From positions 248,001 through 312,000 of the forward strand of contig NZ_AQGU01000025.1 in NCBI RefSeq assembly GCF_014905615.1: DNA of 64,000 bases, given 5' to 3'. The notes beneath the pieces are model-generated. The model did not search any database. It had not been told where the DNA came from and was given only the letters and a program-made list of their open reading frames with translations. How positions within the stretch are numbered: the stretch's first letter is position 1; every line of letters starts with the position of its first letter. Origin of the DNA: Pseudoalteromonas aliena SW19. GTDB taxonomy: Bacteria > Pseudomonadota > Gammaproteobacteria > Enterobacterales > Alteromonadaceae. This document shows, piece by piece, positions 1 through 9,373 of the stretch. A program made the position numbers and the translations under genes.

Positions 1-606
1 CGTGACGCAGGGCTTGATTACTACAATCACAACCTCGACACGTCACCTGAGTATTACGAGCAAATTATATCAACCCGTACTTTTCAAGATAGATTAAATA
101 CCATTGATCACGTCCGCGATGCCGGTATGAAAGTATGCTCGGGCGGAATAGTCGGTATGGGCGAGCAAGCAAGTGACCGCTTTGGACTACTTATGCAGCT
201 AGCTAATTTGCCACAACAGCCAGAAAGCGTGCCTATTAATATGCTGGTTAAAGTAAAAGGCACACCGCTTGAAAACGCAGATGATTTAGATCATTTTGAA
301 TTTATACGTACCATAGCAACAGCGCGTATTATGATGCCACACAGTTATGTACGTTTATCGGCGGGGCGTAACGCAATGAACGAGCAAATGCAATCAATGT
401 GCTTTTTTGCAGGCGCTAACTCAATATTTTATGGTGATAAGCTACTTACCACCGAAAACCCAGACGCTGATGCCGATATGAACCTAATTAAAAAACTAGG
501 CATGAACCCAGAAAAACGTCACGACTATTCAGACGAAGCAGTTGAAGCCTCGCTTTCATCGCAAGTAGCCGACAAAGCAACCTCTGAATTGTTTTACGAA
601 GCGTAG
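1..606 (+). CDS. bioB: Biotin synthase BioB (C-terminal part, 5' end outside window)
   Basis: Radical-SAM enzyme that inserts sulfur into dethiobiotin, the last step of biotin synthesis. Frame 1 is open from base 1 to the stop at 604-606, giving about 201 C-terminal residues of a family of roughly 350. Visible family landmarks are [10 protein letters not shown] near the start, KVCSGGIVG (a [2Fe-2S] ligand Cys in the family), [15 protein letters not shown] and SYVRLSAGR (the Arg ligand of the [2Fe-2S] cluster). The radical-SAM CxxxCxxC motif lies upstream of the window. An ATG at 127 is internal, not the start. Only 14 bases separate it from bioF, so it is the upstream gene of a bioBFCD operon. 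Confidence 0.97.
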   Translation, partial: RDAGLDYYNHNLDTSPEYYEQIISTRTFQDRLNTIDHVRDAGMKVCSGGIVGMGEQASDRFGLLMQLANLPQQPESVPINMLVKVKGTPLENADDLDHFEFIRTIATARIMMPHSYVRLSAGRNAMNEQMQSMCFFAGANSIFYGDKLLTTENPDADADMNLIKKLGMNPEKRHDYSDEAVEASLSSQVADKATSELFYEA

Positions 607-620
607 GCTTTTTTATATTT

Positions 621-1778
621 ATGCCTTTTGATTTTATAAAAACGCATCTACAGGCTCGCCTGCAAGATGCACTGCTTCGTAAACGCCACGTAGTAGAGTA
701 TGCTACAGCGCGTACCATAACGGTTAATGACAAAACCTACCTTAATTTTGCCAGTAACGACTACTTAGGGTTTGGTGACGTGGTTGTTAACCTTAATGAC
801 TCCCACGCATTAGGGAGTCACAGCTCTGCATTAGTGACAGGTTATCAGGCGCAACAAAAAGCGCTTGAGCAATACTTATGCGAGCAATTTGGTTATGGCG
901 CAGGCATGTTGTTTAACTCAGGGTTTAGTGCAAATAGCAGCGTAATTAAAGCGTTGTTTCAAGATAAAGCCGCTGCACAAAACAGCGCTATTTTTCAAGA
1001 TAAGTTAAATCATGCAAGCTTGATTGACGGTGCTTTGCACTCTAACGCGGCTTTAGTGCGTTTTAATCATAACGAAATGAACCACCTACGTTCACGGCTC
1101 GAAAAATCAAAAGCGCAAAACAAGCTTATTATAAGCGAAGGCGTGTTTTCGATGGATGGCGATACCGCGCCTCTTAAAGAATTACTCGCACTTGCAAAAC
1201 AGCACAACGCATGGCTAATGATTGACGACGCACACGGCTTTGGTGCATTAGGCAAAACAGGTTTAGGCAGTTGCGAAGTACTTTTAGAAGAGGGCATTAC
1301 ACTGCCAGATATATTAGTCATTACCTTTGGTAAATCAGTGGCTAGTAGTGGCGCGTGTGTATTAGGCAATAAACAGTTTATTGAATACATGCTGCAGTTT
1401 AATCGCGATTATACCTATTCAACCGCTATGTCGCCGCTAATGGCAAACCACACACTTGCGCGTATTAAAAGCATAAAAATAGCTGATGATAAGCGCGATA
1501 AGCTAAGTGCAAATATCGCATTATTTAAGCAACTCGCTAACACCCATAATATTGCAGTAATGGAGTCAAACACAGCCATACAACCCATTGTATTAGGCTG
1601 CGCTGAGCAAACGTTGCAAGCGGCAGATAAACTTAAACAACAGGGCATTTGGCTCACGGCTATTCGCCCACCCACGGTTGCACATAACACCTCACGTTTA
1701 CGCATTACTTTAACCGCCGCACATACTGAGCAAGACATAACGCATTTAGTTAAGCATTTAGTAGGTGCAATAGCATGA
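621..1778 (+). CDS. bioF: 8-amino-7-oxononanoate synthase BioF
   Basis: PLP-dependent condensation of pimeloyl-ACP with alanine, the first step of biotin ring assembly. The 385 residues match the family length. Visible are the SEGVFSMDGD segment, DDAHGFG (the Asp that pairs with the PLP pyridine nitrogen, and the His) and ITFGKSVASSGA, whose Lys (about residue 238) should carry the Schiff base. It starts 14 bases after bioB, and its end overlaps bioC by 4 bases (ATGA), implying translational coupling. Confidence 0.97.
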   Translation: MPFDFIKTHLQARLQDALLRKRHVVEYATARTITVNDKTYLNFASNDYLGFGDVVVNLNDSHALGSHSSALVTGYQAQQKALEQYLCEQFGYGAGMLFNSGFSANSSVIKALFQDKAAAQNSAIFQDKLNHASLIDGALHSNAALVRFNHNEMNHLRSRLEKSKAQNKLIISEGVFSMDGDTAPLKELLALAKQHNAWLMIDDAHGFGALGKTGLGSCEVLLEEGITLPDILVITFGKSVASSGACVLGNKQFIEYMLQFNRDYTYSTAMSPLMANHTLARIKSIKIADDKRDKLSANIALFKQLANTHNIAVMESNTAIQPIVLGCAEQTLQAADKLKQQGIWLTAIRPPTVAHNTSRLRITLTAAHTEQDITHLVKHLVGAIA

Positions 1779-2662
1779 CTGCTCAGCCAGTATTAAAAAC
1801 AGATTTAATGCAAACACGTAAAGTAAAACCGTGCCTAGTGAGTAGCGAGTTAAATAGAGAGTTAAATAAAGAGTTAACTAGCGAATTGGATAAAGAGCTA
1901 AGCAAGGAGCTTAAAAAGTCCACCCAAAGTAAGTTTTCAAAAGCAGCTGAGCATTATAACACCCATGCAAATGTACAAAAACACGCAGCGAGCGATCTAT
2001 TTAAACTTATAAAACCAGGCTTTAATAAAAATAAGGTATGCGTTGATTTAGGCGCAGGCCCGCTTGTTAATACACATACCTTACAAAGCATGTTTTCAAG
2101 CGTTGTGGCAATAGATTTAAGTTTAAACATGCTGCAAAGTAGTGATTTAACCACAGCTAAAATATGCGCCGATATGGATAACTTACCGCTGCAAGCAAAT
2201 AGTGTTGATGTTATTTACAGTAACTTTGCAGTGCAATGGTCTGCTAATTTTTCGGCTTTAATGCAATCACTTTATAGCATATTAAAACCAGGCGGGCAGG
2301 CGTACATAAGCACTGTGGTAGAGGGCTCACTTAATGAAATAAAAACAGCTTTTGCAGCGCTTGATTCAAACAGCCACATAAATACTTTTAATAGTGAATT
2401 GTATATAAACCAATCAGTCCAAAATACAGGGTTTACTATTAACAGCGCTAAAAAACGTATTTACACCGATGAATACACAACACCTTTAAAAGCGATTGCT
2501 TCAATTAAAGCTATAGGGGCAACTACGCAAAATCATACCAATACGCGCCAAGGGTTACTTACCAAATCGGCGCTTAAAAAAGTATGCAGTGCGTATCCGC
2601 TTATAAATAATAAAGCGTGTGTGTCTTATCATGTGGTGCTGTTATCATTAGAAAAACACTAA
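1775..2662 (+). CDS. bioC: Malonyl-ACP O-methyltransferase BioC with repeat-bearing N-terminal extension
   Basis: SAM-dependent methyltransferase that methylates malonyl-ACP so that fatty-acid synthesis can build pimeloyl-ACP. The SAM-binding motif VDLGAGPLV begins near residue 90, and SNFAVQW and LKPGGQAYIS follow as in the BioC family. The N-terminus is odd. Before the usual start-like segment (FSKAAEHYNTHA) there are about 50 extra residues containing six tandem four-residue units of the form ELxx (residues 25-48), strongly charged and probably helical. The ORF starts at an ATGA overlap with bioF; a later ATG at 1808 would still include the repeats. Family identity is clear from the core; the extension's role is unknown. 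Confidence 0.92.
   Translation: MTAQPVLKTDLMQTRKVKPCLVSSELNRELNKELTSELDKELSKELKKSTQSKFSKAAEHYNTHANVQKHAASDLFKLIKPGFNKNKVCVDLGAGPLVNTHTLQSMFSSVVAIDLSLNMLQSSDLTTAKICADMDNLPLQANSVDVIYSNFAVQWSANFSALMQSLYSILKPGGQAYISTVVEGSLNEIKTAFAALDSNSHINTFNSELYINQSVQNTGFTINSAKKRIYTDEYTTPLKAIASIKAIGATTQNHTNTRQGLLTKSALKKVCSAYPLINNKACVSYHVVLLSLEKH
1847..1918 (+). repeat. 12-bp tandem repeat, six units, inside bioC
   Basis: Six imperfect 12-base units (GAGTTAAATARA-like) encode ELNR, ELNK, ELTS, ELDK, ELSK and ELKK. The unit length is a multiple of three, so gain or loss of units would keep the bioC frame. Confidence 0.85.
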
Positions 2663-2690
2663 ATAAGCCCAAAGACATTAAAGGCAACGC

Positions 2691-3374
2691 ATGAAAGAAT
2701 TTTTTATAACAGGCACCGACACCGATGCCGGAAAAACCCACGTTACCAGTTTGCTATTAAAGTTACTTGCCCAACATAAAAAACAAGCTATTGGTTTTAA
2801 ACCCCTTGCTGCTGGCTGCGAAATGGCATTCGATCAGCTAGTAAACGCCGATGCTCTAATACTAATGGAAAGCGCAACAGTGAGCGCTAAATACGACGTA
2901 GTAAATCCGTTTGCGTTTGCACCCCCTATTGCGCCGCACATAGCCGCTGAGAAAGTTGGAGTTAGTATTACTGTAGATAAACTAAGTGATGCTTATAAAA
3001 ACGTAAAACAACAGGGCGCTGACATTATCCTTACTGAAGGTGCGGGTGGTTGGGCATTACCTATTAATAAAAACGATTATTTATACGACTGGGTTAAAGC
3101 AGAGCAAATGCCGGTAATACTTGTTGTAGGCATGAAGCTAGGTTGCTTAAATCATGCGTTACTAACTGCTGCGCATATGCAAAGTATGGGTATAAACTGC
3201 GTTGGTTGGATTGCAAACCAAGTAGATAAAAATATGGACGAGTATCAAGCAAACCTTGATTCACTCAAAGCACGTTTACCGTTTCCAATACTTGCCATAA
3301 GCCCATACAGCGAGCAAACGCCTAAGTTACAAATATACAAAACCCTACTTAGTACGTTATCTATAAACATTTAA
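2691..3374 (+). CDS. bioD: Dethiobiotin synthetase BioD
   Basis: ATP-dependent carboxylation and ring closure of 7,8-diaminopelargonate to dethiobiotin. The 227 residues are the normal length. The P-loop variant GTDTDAGKTH is at residues 8-17, and TEGAGGW matches the family's acidic/glycine motif around residue 115. It lies 28 bases after bioC on the same strand, completing bioBFCD in pathway-operon order. bioA is not in the window. Confidence 0.96.
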   Translation: MKEFFITGTDTDAGKTHVTSLLLKLLAQHKKQAIGFKPLAAGCEMAFDQLVNADALILMESATVSAKYDVVNPFAFAPPIAPHIAAEKVGVSITVDKLSDAYKNVKQQGADIILTEGAGGWALPINKNDYLYDWVKAEQMPVILVVGMKLGCLNHALLTAAHMQSMGINCVGWIANQVDKNMDEYQANLDSLKARLPFPILAISPYSEQTPKLQIYKTLLSTLSINI

Positions 3375-3495
3375 GCGGTTTTAAAATATTTACTTTTTTA
3401 GTAAATCTTGAAATAGTCAGCCTTAGTACACATATGAACATTTATAAATATAAAGCTTGCTCAAAGACAATGTTACCAAGGACACGACTAAATAT

Positions 3496-5067
3496 ATGAC
3501 GCACCCATTTATTAAACGCTACGCCCCAAATTCGCACGTAAGTGCAGAGCCAAAAGCGCTAAATAATGGTTTACCTAAAAAACGCGTAGGCATAATAGGT
3601 GGGGGAACAGCGGGTGCGACTATAGCTATCAGGCTTGCTGCGTTAGGGTTAGAAACTTACGTATTTGAAAAGAAAAAGTCGTTAATTGATGGCCCGCCAA
3701 TGTGCCATTTGCATTCAGGTGGCAACTTATATCGCGAAATACCCGACGACGACTGCATAGATTTACTCAAGCAATGTATAGATATTGCGCGCCTTTATCC
3801 TCATACCATCGATGTTCGCCCTACAGTATTTGCTGTCCCCAAGCGCGACGACGACTCACCGGAGGATTTATTTCCGCGTTTAGATAAATTAGTAAAAGCC
3901 TATAGCGAGCTTGTTGAGCAAGACAGCGCCAACAAAGTGTTAGGTGAGCCAGAGCATTATTATCAGTTATATAGCCGCGAGCAAATGCTAAAGCTTGCTA
4001 AGCAAAAACAAGTAGCCAAGCCTACGTCGTTAAATGAGTGGATGATACCCGTGGCTAAGCATTTAGATTTAGATAAGCTAAAGTTTCCGCTCATTGTTGC
4101 ACAAGAATATGGTTGGAATATATTTCGTTTATCGGCCAGTGCTCAACTGGCCCTTGCACAGTACAAACACGCTCACGTTTTAACAAGCACTAATGTTAAA
4201 AATGTATCGCCAGTTATAAATACCAACAATGATAAGCGAATACTTAAGTGGCGCATTGAATACCAATCAGAGCCAAACCTTAATGAACAACCTGATTTGC
4301 AAGCCTGTACGCAAATAATTGAAGTAGATTACCTAATTAATGCGTGTGGTTTTCAAACCGGTATTATTGATGACTTGGTTGGGGTAGATGTAAAACGCAT
4401 GGTTGAATTTAAAGCCTCTTACATTACTCATTGGCAAGGCGCTGGTGGGCAAATACCCGAAATAATTATTTACGGTAACCGTGGTACGCCAGAAGGTATG
4501 GCGCAGCTAACGCCTTACCCAAATGGATATTTTCAAATACACGGCATGACCAACGACATTACGCTATTTAATGATGGCTTAGCTGATGCAACACCAATGA
4601 GTGCTCAACCTAAACTCCCCGATAAATACCTGCACTATATTAAAGATGGGTGGGACAAAACAGCATTGCAAGCACGTACTCAAACAGCAATAGATTATGT
4701 AGCCGAGTTTGTACCCGCGTTTAAAACTGCTAACACACAAAATAATGCCTTGTTTGGCGGGCAACAAATCCCAGGTGATGACGACACTTTGCGCGTAGCC
4801 GATGTCAGTTTATATTCGCATATTAGTTATGCTCGGGCCGAAAATGTTAAAGCATCGTCAACGTTAATCGCTGCCGATCAAATAGTGTCTGAGTTTATAA
4901 AATTAGGAATAATAAGCAGCGATCCTGCTGTAAACCATCACCGCAGTTCCCACCAATGGTCGTATCTTAAACATAATAGCTGTGAAAATATTGGTGAAGT
5001 TGCGCGCATATTGGCAGGTGAACGTGGTTTTCCAATTGATATGGCAGAGCTAAATAACAGCTTGTAA
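3496..5067 (+). CDS. FAD-dependent oxidoreductase, substrate unknown
   Basis: A Rossmann FAD-binding motif, VGIIGGGTAGATIA, begins near residue 31 and is followed by YVFEKKK, the ribose-binding acidic strand. A late INACGFQTG segment fits the second FAD-binding region. About 523 residues, no signal peptide. ATG 3496 is preferred, with AAGGA about 13 bases upstream; the frame is also open from TTG 3457. It is 120 bases after bioD on the same strand, so it could be read through from the biotin operon or have its own promoter. The substrate cannot be told; the layout is reminiscent of amino-acid- or hydroxyacid-oxidising flavoproteins. Confidence 0.8.
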   Translation: MTHPFIKRYAPNSHVSAEPKALNNGLPKKRVGIIGGGTAGATIAIRLAALGLETYVFEKKKSLIDGPPMCHLHSGGNLYREIPDDDCIDLLKQCIDIARLYPHTIDVRPTVFAVPKRDDDSPEDLFPRLDKLVKAYSELVEQDSANKVLGEPEHYYQLYSREQMLKLAKQKQVAKPTSLNEWMIPVAKHLDLDKLKFPLIVAQEYGWNIFRLSASAQLALAQYKHAHVLTSTNVKNVSPVINTNNDKRILKWRIEYQSEPNLNEQPDLQACTQIIEVDYLINACGFQTGIIDDLVGVDVKRMVEFKASYITHWQGAGGQIPEIIIYGNRGTPEGMAQLTPYPNGYFQIHGMTNDITLFNDGLADATPMSAQPKLPDKYLHYIKDGWDKTALQARTQTAIDYVAEFVPAFKTANTQNNALFGGQQIPGDDDTLRVADVSLYSHISYARAENVKASSTLIAADQIVSEFIKLGIISSDPAVNHHRSSHQWSYLKHNSCENIGEVARILAGERGFPIDMAELNNSL

Positions 5068-5160
5068 TAAACTGATTTATAAAGAAACTTCAGTCTTAAA
5101 TTTGCTATAAAACCCTTCTTAAAAAAATTATCAATAAACACATAAATAACACTTGTGTTA

Positions 5161-5209
5161 TGACATAGTTTGTCACAGAATAGCGCTAACGTTATGACAT
5201 AGTGTGTCA
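5161..5209. promoter_or_regulatory. Two tandem dyads (TGACA-N5-TGTCA) upstream of htpX
   Basis: TGACATAGTTTGTCA at 5161-5175 and TGACATAGTGTGTCA at 5195-5209 are near-identical dyads 34 bases apart, about three helical turns, and 72 bases before the htpX start. This is the form expected of a dimeric regulator binding twice. No regulator is named because the site does not match one I recognise securely. Confidence 0.6.
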
Positions 5210-5280
5210 TAGCGTAGTGATTGCTTTAACCTAATTTATTTTAAGCGTTCGGTGATCAATATTAATTTTGTGAGGACAAT

Positions 5281-6144
5281 ATGAAACGTGTATTTTTGTT
5301 TTTATTAACTAACCTAGCGGTTATGTTGGTATTAGGTGTAGTGCTTTCAATAATAATGAGTGCGCTGGGTTTAAGCCATCGTAGCCTTGGCGGAATTTTA
5401 CTTATAGCCACTGTGTTTGGTTTTGGTGGATCGTTTATTTCGTTATTTATGTCGAAATGGATCGCTAAAAAATCAACCGGCGCGCATGTAATTACACAGC
5501 CCCGCAACGAAACCGAACATTGGCTTGTACAAACGGTATCTGCGCAAGCAAAAAAAGCAGGTATTAAAATGCCAGAAGTGGCTATTTACGACAGCCCAGA
5601 AATGAACGCCTTTGCAACGGGCCCAAGTAAAAACAACTCGTTAGTGGCAGTAAGCACAGGCTTAATGCACAACATGACCAAAGATCAAGCCGAAGCCGTA
5701 CTTGCCCACGAAGTATCGCACGTGGCTAACGGCGACATGGTAACGCTTACGCTAATACAAGGCGTGGTAAACACCTTTGTAATATTTGCCGCAAAAGTAC
5801 TGGCTGGCATTGTAGATAACTTTATTAATAGCGATGAAGAAGAGGGCGGCAGTAGCTGGACATACTTCTTATTCGATATGTTATTCCAAGTGCTATTTGG
5901 TGTACTAGCAAGCATAGTGGTTGCTAGTTACAGCCGCAAACGTGAGTTTGCAGCCGACAGCGGCGCGGCTAAATTGGTAGGTGCCGATAAAATGCGATCA
6001 GCCCTTGAGCGTTTAAAGCAAAATCATCCGTCGCAATTAGAAGGCTCTATGATGGCCTTTGGTATTGCAAGTGGCAAAGGTGTTGCTGAGTTGTTTTCAT
6101 CTCACCCACCGCTCGATGCACGAATAGACGCACTACGTAAGTAA
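5281..6144 (+). CDS. htpX: Membrane zinc metalloprotease HtpX
   Basis: Inner-membrane M48 endopeptidase that helps clear damaged membrane proteins. 287 residues, with two N-terminal membrane segments (about 4-26 and 36-58), the zinc motif HEVSH at 143-147 with Glu144 catalytic, two further membrane segments (about 157-178 and 195-215), and the third-ligand helix [10 protein letters not shown] near 221. A good Shine-Dalgarno (GAGGA) precedes the ATG. It is transcribed alone, with dyads upstream and a strong terminator downstream. Confidence 0.96.
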   Translation: MKRVFLFLLTNLAVMLVLGVVLSIIMSALGLSHRSLGGILLIATVFGFGGSFISLFMSKWIAKKSTGAHVITQPRNETEHWLVQTVSAQAKKAGIKMPEVAIYDSPEMNAFATGPSKNNSLVAVSTGLMHNMTKDQAEAVLAHEVSHVANGDMVTLTLIQGVVNTFVIFAAKVLAGIVDNFINSDEEEGGSSWTYFLFDMLFQVLFGVLASIVVASYSRKREFAADSGAAKLVGADKMRSALERLKQNHPSQLEGSMMAFGIASGKGVAELFSSHPPLDARIDALRK

Positions 6145-6172
6145 TGTTTTAAGCATTACTTGCTACATACCC

Positions 6173-6200
6173 AAAGCCTGCTTTTTAGCAGGCTTTTTTT
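6173..6200 (+). terminator. Rho-independent terminator after htpX
   Basis: Nine-base stem AAAGCCTGC / GCAGGCTTT with a TTTTTA loop, followed by a T run. Confidence 0.9.
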
Positions 6201-6232
6201 ATCCGTAATATTTTAGCAATTGAAAAGAATAA

Positions 6233-6760
6233 TTACTGAGAAAAAATAATTTCAGTAATACCTTCGGCAGACAGTATTTCTATCCAGTAGCCGTCAGGAT
6301 CTTTAATAAAGGCTAAGCCTTTCATTGAACCATCATCTGGTTTTTTTACAAACTCTACATCGTATTTTGCAAAGCGCTCACAGGCCTCGTAAACATTCGG
6401 TACACTAATACCAATGTGGCCAAAGCCTTTTGGTTCTTGGTTACCACTTTGGTATCCCACAAAACTGTTGTCGTTTTCGGTGCCCCAGTTATGGGTAAGC
6501 TCAATTAGCGCAGGGCGACGAAACACCCATTCCGCTTTAGTTTTATCATCACCTTCTGGCTGCTCTGGCTCGTAGCCTAAAAAGTAAAGCGTAAACTCCA
6601 TACCAGGAAAATCATACTTACCTAACAGCTTCATACCTAATACATTTTGGTAAAATTCAAGCGACGGCTTTGGATCCTTAATACGTAACATAGTTTGTTG
6701 CATAACAAAGCCTTGAGTAGCCTGCTCAACTTGTTTTGGAGATTCGTTATAGCTAGACAT
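6233..6760 (-). CDS. gloA: Glyoxalase I (lactoylglutathione lyase)
   Basis: Isomerises the methylglyoxal-glutathione hemithioacetal to S-lactoylglutathione. At 175 residues it is closer to the longer, eukaryote-like form than to the ~135-residue E. coli enzyme. Metal ligands expected for the long class can be assigned: Gln in VMQQTMLRI, Glu in LIELTHNWG, His in GFGHIGISV and Glu in YWIEIL. Gln at the first site is typical of zinc-dependent enzymes. It is convergent with htpX and has a single-gene arrangement. Confidence 0.93.
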   Translation of the reverse strand: MSSYNESPKQVEQATQGFVMQQTMLRIKDPKPSLEFYQNVLGMKLLGKYDFPGMEFTLYFLGYEPEQPEGDDKTKAEWVFRRPALIELTHNWGTENDNSFVGYQSGNQEPKGFGHIGISVPNVYEACERFAKYDVEFVKKPDDGSMKGLAFIKDPDGYWIEILSAEGITEIIFSQ

Positions 6761-7176
6761 GGTGATCCTTACTGATAATTAAAAAGAGAAAAAGATGATT
6801 GTAATTATTGAGTCATCATATCAACAGTAAGATAAATTAAAACCATCCTTATAAGTTTTGTAAAAATAAAAGGGCTCAAAATAAATTTATTGATTGACAA
6901 TCATAGTTTAAAAGGATGATATGAATCCCCAACAAATGGGATGTGTATATATATACAGTGCTTGTTGTTTTGTCCAATATTATTGATCTCCACCATTTCG
7001 GTGTATTTCTGCACTGACTAAAAAAAATTGGCAGTTAACTAATTGTTTACAGGTGGTTAATTGATGGCTAAGATAAATTAATTGTAATATATGGACATTT
7101 GCCGGTTTGTAAAACGACAAATGTCGTAGACAAAATTTTTAGCTCATGGGTAGCACCGAGGAGTAAACTATAAAGA
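6761..7176. other. 416-bp AT-rich gap before the accessory region
   Basis: No convincing gene. It should hold the gloA promoter (leftward) and the promoter of the gene at 7177. A short perfect dyad, ACGACA-AA-TGTCGT, lies at 7114-7127, about 50 bases before that gene. GAGGAG before 7177 is a good ribosome-binding site. Confidence 0.5.
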
Positions 7177-8049
7177 ATGATATGGAATCCATTAAAGCTT
7201 GATGATAACGCACCACTTAATAAGCACGTATTATTCTGGTGGCCAATAATACTGTTTTCGGGGATTGGAATTTATCTTTCGTCTCCAATCTGGTGTTTTT
7301 GCATTCCAAAACCAGAGAGTTATGGAAATATTATGGATTTCCTAAAGCTTCCAATTTTTATAGCTAGTATTTCAGTTCCGGTTTCTTTAGTCATTAGTAG
7401 ATTTCATAGCTCTAAATTAGCCGCAAAATCGAATTTTCTGACTGAAAAAAATATCGCCTTTAATCACTACTTTGATCTTAAGCGACATTTTCAAGAGCAT
7501 TTGAATAGAGAGTTAGTTGCTATAGATAAGCATAAATGTATTGAAATTATTGATTTTGACACACTCTTTGAGACTATATTTCCAAATAACTCATGGGAAC
7601 GTACAGACTTAACAAGCTCAATAGATAATGTAATCGAAAAATTTGGTAAGTGGGTTGAGTCTATCGAGCCAAATCTAAGTAACGTCGAAATTAGCGGAAG
7701 CACTTCAACAGAAAAACACGATGAGGTAGCTAGAGAATTGGGAATCCCATTGTTAAACGGGGCCTTTAAAATGGCACCGTTGCAATTTAATTGTCAATTT
7801 GTAGCCATTGCATGGAGCGATAATGAAAGCCCCCTTATACACGGCATTGAATTACTTTATGACATCACAATGATTTCTGGGCAATTTGCAAAGCTTCCCT
7901 CGGTTGAGCTAAAAACACGATTAACTGACAGAATGCATAATGTGATTGAGCTGACGTTTGTGAAAGAGAATGAAGGTATGGATAGATTTGAGAGCATGTT
8001 TTCGGTTCTAGTTAAAGATTATGCGGACTCTTTGGAAAAGCATGCGTAG
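7177..8049 (+). CDS. Uncharacterised membrane-anchored protein (290 aa)
   Basis: I do not recognise a family. Two hydrophobic segments near residues 18-38 and 55-76 form an N-terminal hairpin, followed by about 210 soluble residues without a clear catalytic motif. This architecture (short membrane hairpin plus cytosolic domain) occurs in several membrane-effector families, but nothing here assigns it to one. It has a good Shine-Dalgarno. It is the first gene of an accessory region rich in transposase remnants, and the sequence after its stop (GCTAACAAGCGC) looks like the left end of an integron attC site without a matching right half nearby. Confidence 0.7.
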   Translation: MIWNPLKLDDNAPLNKHVLFWWPIILFSGIGIYLSSPIWCFCIPKPESYGNIMDFLKLPIFIASISVPVSLVISRFHSSKLAAKSNFLTEKNIAFNHYFDLKRHFQEHLNRELVAIDKHKCIEIIDFDTLFETIFPNNSWERTDLTSSIDNVIEKFGKWVESIEPNLSNVEISGSTSTEKHDEVARELGIPLLNGAFKMAPLQFNCQFVAIAWSDNESPLIHGIELLYDITMISGQFAKLPSVELKTRLTDRMHNVIELTFVKENEGMDRFESMFSVLVKDYADSLEKHA

Positions 8050-8119
8050 CTAACAAGCGCAAGCAGCCGAAAATTTATTCCGGCACTCGGCATGCAATTA
8101 GGATGACACCCTGCCTGGT

Positions 8120-8420
8120 TTTTACGAAAAAAGTCAACAAAAACAGCATGCAGAGTGCATTTTTATAAATAATGAATCACGCAAAAAGCTGAGCTATATC
8201 GATAAAATGAAGGTCAAAATAGACAGCCCGATGGGGCGACGACAGCTGTTTATTAAAAAATGGCAAACGACTTAGTTGTATAGAACCTGCTTTCCTTTTA
8301 AATAAAAAGCGCAATATTACCGTCAACAAAGGCATGAATAAACTGACCTTACGGGGTCAAACGAAAGTGAATGCCTTTAGCTTACGCTGCGGCAACTGTA
8401 TTGCCTTGTTCATAATATAG
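8120..8420 (+). pseudogene. IS1182-family transposase, C-terminal remnant
   Basis: Broken translations resemble the C-terminal end of DDE transposases of the IS1182 family: NNESRKK, YIDKMK, SPMGRRQLF, then KLTLRGQTKVN and a CLVHNIEKL-like segment. The frame is interrupted by several stops and shifts, so no protein is made. The N-terminal and catalytic parts are absent. The homologous stretch in copy 3 is somewhat better preserved. Confidence 0.7.
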
Positions 8421-8588
8421 AAAAGCTACAAAACACGATGCATTAAGAAGGGGAAGCCCTTTTAACCTCAAATAAGCCACTCAACCCCCGTAATTCCTTC
8501 CAAAACGGCAATTAAAACAACACCAAACTCCCACTTTATATTCTGCATAAAATACAGTAATCGATTGAATCAAAATAGGAACTCAGCT

Positions 8589-8630
8589 ATGGTTTGTTTA
8601 TCAAGAAAAACAAATAAAAAAACGAGTTAA
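8589..8630 (+). other. Conserved 13-codon mini-ORF in repeat copy 1
   Basis: ATG to TAA encodes MVCLSRKTNKKTS, preceded by AGGAA. The equivalent in copy 2 (9291-9332) encodes MICLSIKTNKKTS. In copy 3 (10858-10914) a one-base loss extends it to 18 codons ending exactly in the boundary TAG. It could be a leader peptide or a chance ORF. Confidence 0.35.
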
Positions 8631-8658
8631 TCTACAGGCTCGTTAGGATCATATACAT

Positions 8659-9009
8659 ATGTTCTGGAAAATTGGCACATCAAAACATTTGGTTGTTTGG
8701 TCAGAAAAAGATACTGATAAATGGTGTCATTTTAATCAAAACGGAAATGTTTTTAGGAAATCTATTTCGGGGGTTATTATAAATGCAAGCGGAAAAATTA
8801 TAGATAAACTAGAAGAATATCGACCGTATTCGGTAAGCGATACATACGGGATTTCACCGCTTTATAATGTCCATGAGAAAAATCTGTATAAAAGTAGTAT
8901 TAGTCAAACGGGTAGGCATAATCCTGATATTGAGACTGAAATATTGTATACGGAAGTAATACCATGCTCTAAAAGCGATATACCTCTACGATATTTTGAA
9001 ACCTGTTAG
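8659..9009 (+). CDS. Uncharacterised small protein (116 aa) behind repeat copy 1
   Basis: No family recognised. A soluble, fairly polar protein with no signal peptide or membrane segment; the only notable feature is a central GVIINASGKIID-like strand pair. It starts 12 bases after the conserved repeat end and about 65 bases after the repeat's promoter-like pair, so the repeat may supply its promoter. The ribosome-binding site is weak (AGGATC). The next repeat copy begins about 65 bases after its stop. Confidence 0.6.
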   Translation: MFWKIGTSKHLVVWSEKDTDKWCHFNQNGNVFRKSISGVIINASGKIIDKLEEYRPYSVSDTYGISPLYNVHEKNLYKSSISQTGRHNPDIETEILYTEVIPCSKSDIPLRYFETC

Positions 9010-9073
9010 AATGATGTATACAGTGTTGATATTTTAATAAGTCTCGAAGAATCATTATTCATAACAACCCTAA

Positions 9074-9348
9074 CGAAAGTGAATACGCAATGGCAACTGT
9101 ATTGCCTTGTTCATAATATAGAAAAGCTGCAAACACGATGCGTTAAGAAGGAGAAGTCCTTTTAACCTAAAATAAATCCACTCAAACACCCGTAACCTCT
9201 TCCAAAACGTCAATTAAAACAATATCAAACACTTCTTTATATGCTGAGTAAAAGTACAGTAATAGATTGAACCAAAATAGGAACTCAGCTATGATTTGTT
9301 TATCAATAAAAACAAATAAAAAAACGAGTTAATCTACAGGCTCGTTAG
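9074..9348 (+). repeat. IS1182-derived repeat, copy 2 (shorter left end)
   Basis: Matches copies 1 and 3 from CGAAAGTGAAT to the common end CTCGTTAG. Its left end falls within the transposase tail, so it lacks about 270 bases present in the other copies. The promoter-like pair is TTGAAC 9267-9272 / TATGAT 9290-9295 with a 17-base spacer. Confidence 0.85.
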
Positions 9349-9373
9349 CATTCAAGTCAGGTTTGGAGAAACA

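Larger units (their letters stand above)
8096..8646 (+). repeat. IS1182-derived repeat, copy 1 (551 bp)
   Basis: First of three homologous copies (others at 9074-9348 and 10464-10914). The left part carries a decayed IS1182-type transposase C-terminus. The right part is a conserved 3' module with a -35/-10-like pair (TTGAAT 8565-8570, TATGGT 8588-8593, 17-base spacer), a 13-codon ORF and an AACGAG...CTCGTT inverted repeat. All copies end at CTCGTTAG, after which the sequences become unrelated. Confidence 0.85.

Noticed and set aside
5161..5209. CpxR box upstream of htpX
   Set aside because: The GTAAA-N5-GTAAA tandem form is not present; the dyads are inverted.
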